From Balanoglossus misakiensis (lineage: Eukaryota > Hemichordata), in the NCBI GenBank assembly GCA_040954595.2, contig CM082598.2, positions 1,364,001-1,428,000 on the forward strand: a DNA stretch of 64,000 nucleotides, read 5' to 3'. Positions 46,101-58,100 of this stretch are shown here, piece by piece. Positions within the stretch are counted from its first letter, which is position 1. Each line of letters begins with the position of its first letter. The notes under the pieces were generated by a model. The model did no database searches. It saw nothing but the letters and a program-made list of their open reading frames with translations, and was not told where the DNA came from. Both the position numbers and the translations under genes were made by a program.

Positions 46101-49100
46101 CATCCCATGATTCCTCATCAGATTCAGATTCATCTCCAGAATCACCTGCTTGTGGATTCAATTCAACCGGTTTCTGCTTCCACAGGTATTCTTCAGGAAT
46201 CTCAATGGGATCTATGTCTGAACCTTCTGAGTATCTGAATCAATGATAGAAAAATTCACTGGTCAGATTTCAAATAAATGAGACTTTTAAAATCAGGGCA
46301 ATAATGTTCGGATATGATTAAATCAAACAGGGAAATATCATGATATTAAATCACTTCAGTTGTGTATCTAACCTTATACCGTATGAAATTTTAAATTAAT
46401 CAGAATTGTGCACAGCAAAAAACAGCTTGTCTGTATAACTGAACAAATTCGTCTGGATATGTGACTGTGTTCAGGTCACAGACAATTCCATGGCCTAATG
46501 AAACTGCTCTAATTAAACCCCACAAAATACCTTCACTTTCCGTGCGATAGTTCTGCCATGTACTGCAGGTGTGATCCTGAAACAAAAAAGGTTTTTTCTA
46601 AAGACACTTACTCTTCATCAGAATCATCTTCATACTCGTCGGAAGAACTCTCGAAATCTAAATCCATCGCACTAGAATCGCCGTAATTGTAACTGGCAAC
46701 TTCTTCCTCCGACAGCAACACCCCCATAGACCGATCTAAAGTTGAATCCATGATGATTCTTTCCGGCGTTGCAGTTCTGTCGATGTCCGTGATATCTGGT
46801 GTGGTCTTGTACTTCTTCTCCTGTGGCTCGTTCACGATTGGTGATATGGGTCTCTCTGGGGTGACTCTGATTGGTTGAACTGGAGCAGCTGCTGCGGCCT
46901 CCTGGGAAATTGACACAAAAACAATGATTCTAATTGGATGCTATAGAACAGAGGAAGAAAACTGTTTACATTCCTTTCTTCAGGGTAAAGAGTAGGGAAA
47001 CAATGTGAGCATCCACTATGAAACAGAAGTGAAAAAAACTGACAAGAAATTAATTTTTGGTACGAAATTTCAAACTGATCGAGACACCACTAAAATAGGT
47101 ACAAAAACCCAATAAATACATCAGCTAGATGGTGAATCCATGCCCTTACTGCACAAACAATGATGGAAACGTTTTGTTGATCTTTACAGGTTACATCAGT
47201 GAATAACTGTGTATGATATTCTCACCTTGGCTTCTTCCATTCGTCTCTTCCTCGGACCACCATCAGGAACTTTGCTGTACTTGAAATGTGGACGACAGTA
47301 AAATCGACCTAAAGAAAAGGAAATTACAATTTTATTTGCATAAGTAGATACACCAGTTTCTTGTTTAAATTCCTAAAATATGATGAAATGCCCTGCATTT
47401 AGCTTATTAGCACAACCTATATGTGTATAGTCAGCATTGTTATTGTGCAAAATTTGAATTCAAGTCCGGATTAGAATTCATTTGTCAACAATAACAGTGG
47501 CCGTTACACACATACATGGTATGTTGACAATCAGAGTACTGGGTATATAAGCATGCTGTTTGGAGTAGAACAAAAATTTGCGTTTGATACACTGAACAAA
47601 AATACTGGAAATAAAGCCAAATGTTACTGCTAATGCTTTCACTTACTTTCTAACTTATTCTCATTGGGTGGGAGATAGTATGCATAGTTGCCAATTCTCA
47701 AGGTGGTTTGACAGTAATTGCACTTGAAGCATCCACGATGGAAGAACAGTCCTTCCGCGCTCAGTCTTTCCATGACATACACTCTTTTCCCGCAGAAGAA
47801 ACACATGTCACTTCCACCAATAGCACCGGAATATTGCTTCGATTTCTGTGAATAGCAGAGAGTGTTTCAAGGAAAGTGGGAAAATGGCAAAATACAACAG
47901 TGTTGGTGATGTTAAAATATTATAAGAAATAATTGGGTATTGTAAGAAAGTTGTTCACCACATTATCATAACATGCAAAATAAACTAAAAGCCAATTCAT
48001 TAATTTTAACCGCAAAATATATCATAGCACAGCAATCATGTATTATTCTAATAGTTCATCAAATTGAAAATGGACAACCTTGTATCAGAATGAAACAGGC
48101 CATCCCATACAGTAGAGGTATAAAAGGGGACCCTACCAAATGTATGAAATAGATGTAGACAGAAATGATGGTCTGTTTAGTGTGTACCTGTGTTGAAACT
48201 GGTGTAGTGGAGAAAAAGTCAATGAAAACATGGCGAATGAGATATGTCTGTTGTATCAGTGAGTTAGTAAAATTGATAGAGAAATTAATGATCACCTTGT
48301 ATTATATATACCAATGGTTTCAGAACAATATGCTTACAATGTTAACAAAGAAATTTCAGAAGCAAACAGATGACAAGAAAAAGCAGATAGAAAGAAACAA
48401 GCATGATTCGCAGTCTCTCCATGTACAGACATAAAGGAAAGTAATATTAAAACGGGTTTTAACATAAATTTTTAATCAACTACAGACATTCATCAAAATT
48501 AATAATACATAAGAATCTGCATAAGTAAGAGTGCAAGTCAATATGGCTGCTCCAGAAACACGCTGTCATAGCAACGCTGCCATAGCAACTCACAGGCAGA
48601 TGGAGAAACTGCCAGAGTTAACTGTCCAGGCATTTGCGATGAACCATGCATGCATCACGATATAAAATGATGCCCGCATGCATACATGCAAGTAAATTTT
48701 CCTTCAGAATTGGATGGTAACCATCCAGCAGAAACTGCAGTGGACAAATATGGAAAGGGATCATAGAATAATAAAGAATGGGGTGTGTGAGGGAATGGAA
48801 GACTTGAAGAAGTACCATCCAATTCTGATAACTGAGGAGGATCTGGGGGTGCAAAGTACTTACTGGTTGTTGCGCACCCCACCAGGACGTTTTCTGTTTC
48901 TGCGTCGACTGCTCGTCCGCGCGTGTGCTCTTCAGTCCGGCCATGTCCCTGAACTTGGAGAATAAGATTCTGTCGGCCATGCTCAGTTCGGCCACTGATT
49001 CTGGCTCCGTCGCTCGTCCTGCGCCGTCTGTTTCCTTCTTGTCTTCATCCGGTTGGAATCGCTCCATCAACATGTCGTATATGGACCCCACTCCTGTCGT

Positions 49101-52100
49101 TACGCGTTTCTTCTCTGTCGGTCTCTGCTGCTCCTGAACGCTGTACATGAAACGCTGTGTTGTCTCTTTCAGCTGTCCCTTTCCGATTTGGTTGATCTGT
49201 TTCGGTTCTGACTTCTGCGCCTTAGCGGCCATTTCCTCGACTTTAGCCAGGAGCTGATAGGTCATTACTTTGACCTCAGTCGTCGGTCCCTCAGATGTAC
49301 TTATTTGTGCTTTCTCCTTTGTGCTTTCAATGTCTTGGAATTTATTCAGAACTTGCTCAGCCATGTCTTGGACCTGTCGTCGTGACATCGCACCGGTGCT
49401 GACGGGTTTCTTGGACGCTGCAGAAACACGCTTTGGAGGTTCCTTAAAAGTTGTCTTCACGCCTGCTAGTTCTTGAAACTTGGCGTGCAACTGCTGTGCT
49501 TTGGAGCTGACACTTGTCTGTGCGGTCACCTCAGGTTCTCTGCTCCGTGCAGTACGACGGCGCTCTTCAAGTAGTCTCTCTGTCATCCGGTTTATCCGTT
49601 CATGGCTAACCGACTGGCGTTCCCTAGCAACGCTTGACTCGGCTTCCAACCGAGTGAACAGGGCGTCTGACATTGCTCTCACCTGACCTTGCGTTTTGTG
49701 TTCATCAAGCACAACATCAGGTTCTTGCACTGCGGCGATTGCGATAAACTTCTTATGCAAATCTTCGGCTAACTCCTTAATTTTTCCTTTCTGCTGAGGA
49801 CTAGCAGGGGCTGGTGTATCGTTTATCGCTGTCCGCCGCCCTAATCCGGCCAAAACCCGAAATTGTTCATCAAGATCACCTGCAAGTCTTTTAATTTGAT
49901 TTTCGGTTGACACGCTTATTTTGGTCGTTTCGGCTGGTTTGTCAGACGATGACTTGAATCCTGCTAATTCCTTGAACTGCTGTTCCAACAACTCTCGCAT
50001 CTGATCCACTTGTGGGAAGTCCTTGCCGCTGTCGGCTTCGTCACCGGAATCCATTCCGGATCCATACTCTTCCCGCATCTCCGTCATATCCTGGAACTGT
50101 TCCCGTAGCAACTGTGTCATTTCCTGTATCTGTGCTCCAGAGCTTCCCACTGCCTTACTCCGACCCAGCCCGGGTGCTTGCTGCTCGTCTGCGATGTCTT
50201 CAAACTGCTTGTACAGCTGTTCCGCCATTTTGTTGATGCGACTTGCCTCACTTGCTCCAAAAACAAAAGACTAGCAGAAACAGGAAAAGAGAACATTGGC
50301 ATTTTTTAAGTGTTGTCCCTAAAGCTAGATAAAGCTCTCAACATGAAGTCCACAAACTATCTATTCTCAAGGTCTAACAAAAAAGCCTGTCCATAAAATC
50401 TCAGGGCTGAATGGTCAGTACAGGTAGCAGCTACAATACTATGCTAGAGCACCCTCTACAACCACCAACTAGAAAATAAATACTGCCATCTACATTGTAC
50501 CATCTACTCAAGCTTAGTAAAGCTAAAACTTTTGCCATCAGAAATATGTATTTTACACATTATAACAGAAAGATACCCTAGAGAAACAATAAACGAATGA
50601 CCAACAGAATAGTTTTCAATTTAAAGTTTAAGTTAAATAAGTATGTTAATAAATAAACAAACAACTACACAAATTAGTTGGAAAATTTACAAAGAAACAG
50701 TGTATTTTGCAGAAATCTACATGTTTTATACTGTGGTAATATAAAACTGGTGTCAATAAATTAACAAAACACATACAGTGAATACAGTTTAACCTAGGGT
50801 GCATTATTTATGTTAACACTAAAAATTAAATCACTACAGATAAAATAGTGCATACATGTACTTCTGATGGTGTAATACAATTATTTCTACACAACAGAGG
50901 CACTGGTAGTCGAAGACTCCATATTATTGATGTATCAACAAAAACACAAGTGCCAGTTTGAAATCTCTGTGAGAACCTGCAGTCACCACATCAGATAAAT
51001 TTGTAAAATGGTCAGCAGACTAAACGACATCTACCATCTTGAAAATAAAAACATTTACAAAGAATACACCACATACTTGTTCTCGAAACTTCACAGCGAG
51101 ATATGTAGAATGGTCATACATTTTTTGCACATTTTTAATCACAGTTTATTTGACTTTTTCAAAGATAAATAATTGTGGGGGTGGGTTGGTGGGGGACCAT
51201 GTATGTCACCTGTTAGTTTCGAGAGCACTGCAGCAAGAGGAGATGAGCCTTTGATGAGAAGGTTTTTGTTTAGAATTGAAGTATGTCATATGAAGGGACA
51301 GTCTGTATCTTAAGACAGCATTTTGGAAAGTTTTGTCTGAAAAGTTTGTTGGTTGCTAGAGGTTTAGTCACACACTTCTAAAGGTAGTGAAAGGCATGGA
51401 TGAAACAGAAAAATGGTATTTGACACAAAACTGACTGAAAGTCATGAATTACTGCATAAGCTGTGTGTTATGATTATTTTGATGAGGGGTTGACATTTTG
51501 CTACTAAGAAACATGAAAATCACCTGAAAATAGAACACACTGGTCAGAATTTAGCCAGGTTTTAGTGCACATGTATAGATGTGTTGCTGTACACAATCAA
51601 GATGTATTGCCATAGAGACAAGAGCAACATAAAGATGAGGAATAAACCAAACATTTTTTAATCTTTTGATAATGACAGTAATGATACTCACAGGTCTGCT
51701 GACAGGATCACTAGCTGTCGGCTTCACACCGGCAATTTCCTGAAACTGAGCGAACAAACTATCGGCCATTGCGCTGACTCGATTCGCGCCACGGACGCCA
51801 ACATCCAACTCCTCCTTCTTATCCCAGTCTTTCTCTTCATTCTCCGCATTGAGTTCGTTGAACCGTGTTTTCTGGAACTGTTTGCCAAGATCCTGAAAAT
51901 GACACACACACACAAAATAAATACATTTTACCCCTAAAGCCTAAAGACATAATTTTACATATTCAACAGAGTCTATCTGAACCAGCTGATTTCATGGAAA
52001 TGTAATTCATACAACAAGCTTAGCAGTTTATATATAGAAACTCCACGATATGATGTACTACAACCAGTGCTATAGATGCGATCTCCATCCCCAGCTGTTA

Positions 52101-55100
52101 TGGGTGATTCACTTTCTAGGCATTTCCATTAAAAAATTTCTTTTCATTCCTTGGATTTTTAAGGACATTCCAGGGGGTTTCAAATTCCAGAATTTTCTGG
52201 GAGTGTCCGGAATCCCACAATTACAGTTCTGAAGACAATACCGTTCGCTCGTAATCCAAGAAAGTTCTCCTCACCGTTTGGTCTTTTGATCTTCTTTTAC
52301 TTCCAGTTGAACTCTTCCGTCTTTGATTCTCTTTCTCTTCCCCATCCTCCCTCCTGGGAACCCTCTTGAATTTCTTGTTCAGTCTGGATAGCAGGGAGGA
52401 ACGGGATGGAGACCTGCCACCCGGAATGAACTCTTCCTCCGGCAGATTTTTCGCAGCTTTGGAAAAACAAAAAGGGAGAAGATGAAAAATGATTTCATTC
52501 CTGGGAATAGATCAATAAGTGGTGAAAGTGATAAGAATTTCTCACACTCCTGGCACGCTGAGAATGTGCGATCAGAGTGTGAAAACAAATCGATCCCACA
52601 CTCTCACAGAATCAAAAGCTGTATATGAAATACCGGTATAATCTGACACACCAAGGACCTGGGATCATATTTCTCACACTCGTCAGGAATTTCTTGTGTG
52701 AGAAATATGATCCCAGGTACTTGGGAATGTGAGATTCTTTTATGTCTGATCAAAATCACCTACCTGGCTGTGTTAGTGGCAATTCTTCTTTCAGTTGCTC
52801 ATAGAATTGGGAGAGATACGCAACCATAGTGAGTTTATCTGGTTCTTCTACGGCAGCCATTTCCAAACCTGTCATCACCGGTGTTATACCAAACTCCTGC
52901 TCGGCTATGTCAAATGCCAACTGGTTGTTTTCAGCGATATTTTCTTCGTCCAGAGACTGGAAATCTCTGCAATGATCAAACGAGCACAATATACATTGGA
53001 TTAGAAAGTTTGCATGAAAAATATGAAAGGAAAAGGTGGCTATCGCCGTATTTACTGACTTGTGTCAAGGGGTCACTGAAACTAGCATGTGATAATATGA
53101 CCGACTGTCAGCAATCTTACACGGTCATTGTCTGTGATTGGTGTATTTCTGCATGGTTAGATGGCTAGGCAAAATCCCTAAGTTTGTGCAGTACATCTCA
53201 TGTGTGACAGGAATTTTGTTACAGTCAAACCTGTTTTATTGGCCACCTCTATATAATGGCAACTTGTCTGTAGTGGCCAGTTTGTCAAGTCCCTATGCAA
53301 TAAAGGCCACCAGTCTATAAAGGCCAGTTTAGAAAAGTCCCTTGACTGGCCACTATAGACAAGTTCGACTGTTTTACAACTAACTGAAAAAAAACTATTA
53401 TCCTTACATGCTATCAGGTCGGAATCGATGAATGATGGCACACAGAGCGAGACCACTTTTCCAGGACATCGTCATGTTTTCCACGGATATGTTGGGATAA
53501 TCTTCAGTTGCTAGTTGACTCCACTGTAGAAGTTTGCTGGTTCTGATCACTGAAGCTGTTCAAAAAATTCAACAGGAAAAGGAAACAAAAATCAGATCAT
53601 GTGCCCACATCGAATCATTATTCACCAAATCAAGACCAGATTTTCATCGATTTCTCACAATTTTTAACTGTCACTCAAGAGTATTTGACCACCTTAATAC
53701 CAAGGAACATTTAGAAACAAAGTCACTTAAAGCAAAATATGTATTTATTTATGAACACTTCAAAAGATTCTACATTTCACATGACTTGAAGAACTTCACA
53801 ATGTATGTTGAAAACATAAATTGTCAACCATGGTGATCGATCAGATGGATGAGGGATTATGCATATGATTCATTTAAGTCAGTTTGCTGTAAGACACTAT
53901 AGATAATTAACAACATCAGCATCAATGTGTTTGAGTCTATGACAGTGATATCTGTTATATTAATATCTTGTGCGCGACAACTTGTATCAGACTCGGTAAA
54001 TACACCTGTGTTTGCGTCAGAATCGAATTGAGTTTGAAGACCAGCATTGGTGTCAGGATGAGCTTGAGAATAAATGCTGTTGTTGGTGTCAGCAATGGGA
54101 AGAAACTGCAGACTGCCATCATGAGGAATAGTATGAACAGGGAATGTATGGAGATTTTCACAAGTGTCTATTATATGTGATGGGGTCTGCAGATGTCTGT
54201 CCTGTTGGGTTTGAAGACTTCCAACAGTGTCGGTAATGGGGACAGTTTGAACACTGCTGTCTGAATCTGTGTGAGGTGAAATATGAAAGCTACTATCAGT
54301 GCTGGAAGTTGGAAGTGCATGAAGAATGCCACCAATGTTGGCAATGGGGAGGGTATGAACACCGATACCAATACTGTCTTCAGAAGGACTATGAACGCTT
54401 TCATCATTGTCGGTATCAGTAACAACTTCAGTGGTAATACCGGACTCTTTATGCTGTCTACAGCAGTTCTCAATATCATGGCCTGTGATGACTAACTTTC
54501 TGGGGATGGCCGTCAGCCGTTCTAAAATTGCAAGTTGATCTGGTTCTATTGTCAGATTATCAACGTCTGATTCATACAGTAAATGACTGTTCAACAAGTC
54601 ACTTTCCTTTTCAGTGTCTGCCTCATAATCAGGTTCTACAGTTTTTCTATTGTCATTGTCATGTCTTGGCTCTGCATCACTTCCCATTTCAGCAAGATCC
54701 AAAACATCTTCCCTTATTTCATGTCTCATTACAACTTTCTTTAAGACATTGTCTCCACTTCTACGTTCCTTTAGAAAACCAAGGCTCTCAACATCCTCCT
54801 CCGAGTCTACAATTTGATCAAACGACTCAGCAATGTACTCTACATCTCCAAACTCCCTGGTCAAGTCAGTTTCAGTATCCCTGCCAAACATCATGTCTGA
54901 TTCAGGTTCCATTTCTGTCTCTGTCAGCTGATCCTCACACATACCAATATCATGAGGTGGAATATCTCCATGGCAACCATCACCACCTGATATTTCTGAA
55001 TCATATTCAACGAAGCTTTCCGCAGATGTTTGCTTTTCTGGTTCATGATCAGTTTGCACTTCCTTTGTATCATTTTGGGAGACAGCGATCTCTTTTTCAG

Positions 55101-58100
55101 CTTCAATTTCAAATGCAAGCACATTTCCGATGACCTCCTCTTCATCAGCACTCTTGGCATCAACAGGTGATGATGGTCCTCTCCTGTTCTTCATCTCCTT
55201 CCAAAGACGTCCCGCTTCTTCCAACACCATCTCCTTGTCTCTTCCTTTCCGGCTTTCCCTCTCCCACATCTTATTGGCAAAGTCATGGAACGGAGAAAAC
55301 GGGACAGGATAGGCAGGTTCAAATTCCTCATATTCCGGATCTGCCGGAATGCTGATGTTCTCCAGTGGAATAAGTTTGCCTCGTTTCTCTTGTAACCGAG
55401 CAGTGAAATCGTCTCCCCCGTCACCACTGTTGCTAGGCTGACCTAACCCAGGCATGATCACCAGCTTTTGAGCCACGTCTTCTTCATCATCAACAATCTC
55501 TTTTGGGAAATTATCCTGGACATCAGATGCATTTAAGTCAGATGCATTATCAACTTGGCATTTTGAGTTCTCTGTAGGTTGTACCGTTTCAGATGTTGTC
55601 TCACTGACGCCCGACACTCCAATACATCTCTTCATATATTTCAGCTTTCTTGCATACACACTGACTTCTGATTCACCAACATCAGCGTAGGATTTGCATT
55701 CTGATGTAGCTTTAACAGTGTATACATTTGCAGCCCCCTCACACTCATTAGAATCCTCATCATTTTCTAGCTGCATCGTCTCTTCACTGCTCTCATCATC
55801 ATCCCCATCATCATCATCTGTAGTTGATTCATCTGTGCTGTCATCTGAATGGGTTGAATTCATGACAGATATTAACAATCATCATCTTGATTGGTTCATT
55901 TTAATGCCAGAGTTGCCCAAAGATGAGTTTCGTCCAATCAATGGTGGTGTTGTTTAGTGAACTGGGATTTGAAGAGAACGGATATATGGCTCTCTGACTT
56001 CATCGATGATTGTTGACTTATCGATGAAATATGTTCTGTGATTTGACTTGGATGAAGTAGATGATTTGAACAATATACCATTTGATACAGGCTTAATCAG
56101 TGACTGGTAATTCATTGATGATCTTGTGTGATGAACAATGATTTGCTATGATCCATGATTTGACGTCCATGATGTCTTCAATGGATTGTAGGGATCCCGT
56201 GATTTGAATCTGACCTAAACAATGATTTGGTATGATCCATGATTTGGCTCTGACATCACTGATGATTTGGCATGATCCATGACTTGATTTTGACAACAGT
56301 TGATATGATCCATGATTGAGTGCTAACATGATCCAGGATTCCATCTCTCACTGACCAATGATTCGACTTGATCCATGATTTGGTGATCTGTCACATGGCT
56401 TCTTTGGTGCTCCAGACTTTGTAATTTTATGACATGTATAATCATCTTAAAGAAACCATTATATCAAGTGGAAATGTTCAATGTAATATTTGATACACCC
56501 TTTCACCATCATGGTCTGGTCCAAATCCATTGTTTTCTATGGTAAAGTTGGACCTCAATAAGGGGAAACGGGGGTGATAGCTAGGGTTAAAGTGTACTGT
56601 AACCATCACCACACAGGAGAGTGACAATGACAGGCAACCGACCTTGACAACGACAATGCCCTGAGGGAGTACAAAGTACCCCCTTCTAAGAAGTGATTGC
56701 AAGTCATGTTGAAAATAAAGACACTTACTTTTCCTTTCCAGCTTGGGTCTTGCCTTTTCAATCAACATCTCATGACAGATGACATCTTTACCATTATCAT
56801 ACAGCAAGATACAATTAGATGGTTCGACAGCTGCTAGATTCAGGTTGGGATAACGGGTTCTTGGATCAACAGTGTACTGATGCAAATCCTTGTGCAGATT
56901 CTCTGGCGTGGTCTGTGCGAGAAGACGGTAGATACTTTCTCTCTCCGCTAATACTTCAAGGGGTGACTTCCTCCCAGACGCCCAACTTTTCATCATCCAA
57001 GCTGCATCATTACAACCAAGGAAACCTCGGGCACAGCCAGATCCAGTCGGCCAAAACGGCTGTAACATTTTGCAAACCAAAAGAACATGTCATTAAAGTC
57101 ACTCATTAAAAAAAACATAGGGCAACTATGCCCATTTTAAATATATCATTTATGTAGAGGTGCCTCAGAAGGCTATCTGCGACTGAAAGCGTGACTGTCT
57201 TTTCCCGATCTCTGACACAGTCTATGGTCGCTGCCATCTTGTCTGTTGCTAGGACAGCACATGCCGTATGACATTGACTGTATTTAATTTTTTTAACCAG
57301 TGTCTCTGGTTTGGCACATGCGTATAAGATGATTGTTGCCCTTTTAACTCTGATCTCTGTTTGTCCAACTACGTGGGCACTTTCTCACCTCTAGTAAGCT
57401 GTCTCCCACGAGACCAACCAACAACTGCGATCCATTCCTCTCCACAACCCTGGCTGCGTTCTCAGCTGCGTACATGCTGGTGAAATCAAACATGGCGACG
57501 TCCGGCAAGCCGTAGTGGTTCAATGCAAAGTCCAACCGGGGCAGTTTGTGATTGGAGGAGAAATCAGCGGCCTCCCGGGCGTAATTTAAAAGCGCTTCTT
57601 GGCTGATGTTTTCTCCACAAAGCAAGTGTTCTGTGTCTGCGTAGTCCTAGTGAAAGACAAACAGAAGACAGTGAGAGGATATTAAAGCTCTGTATAGCTG
57701 TAACTTTTCGCTATGTTTTCAGTATTTTTGTTTTGTGTTTATACTACAGTTTCTTGTTCAAATCCCTGAAGCATGATGAAATGCCCAGTAGCCAGTTAAC
57801 CGACACAATATATATGTGTATAGTCAGCATTGATATTGTGCTAAGAATGTGCTACCACTGTATAACAAGCGTGCCAGCAAAGTTTGGGCATTTCTGCTGG
57901 GTTCTAACCCATATTTGTAGTGTACAGTGTTAAAGGGACAAAGTCTCTCTCTCGCTGCCCGTTTTTCCATGAATTATGTTTGATACAAGACGCCGTTTAT
58001 ATTATTCTACATGTGGGTATATAGTGAATCAACATTCGACCACCCACAACTTCCATCTCGTTTGTAGGATATGAGAGTAAAAACTCGCCCAAAATGTATA

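Noticed and set aside
48618-48863. C-terminal 82 residues of the long frame ending at 48618
   Set aside because: Read-through past a consensus donor (CCA|GTAAGT) that joins in phase to the LIM exon.
54528-55133. 201-residue plus-strand open frame
   Set aside because: Antisense of the acidic MICAL exon; no recognisable domain.
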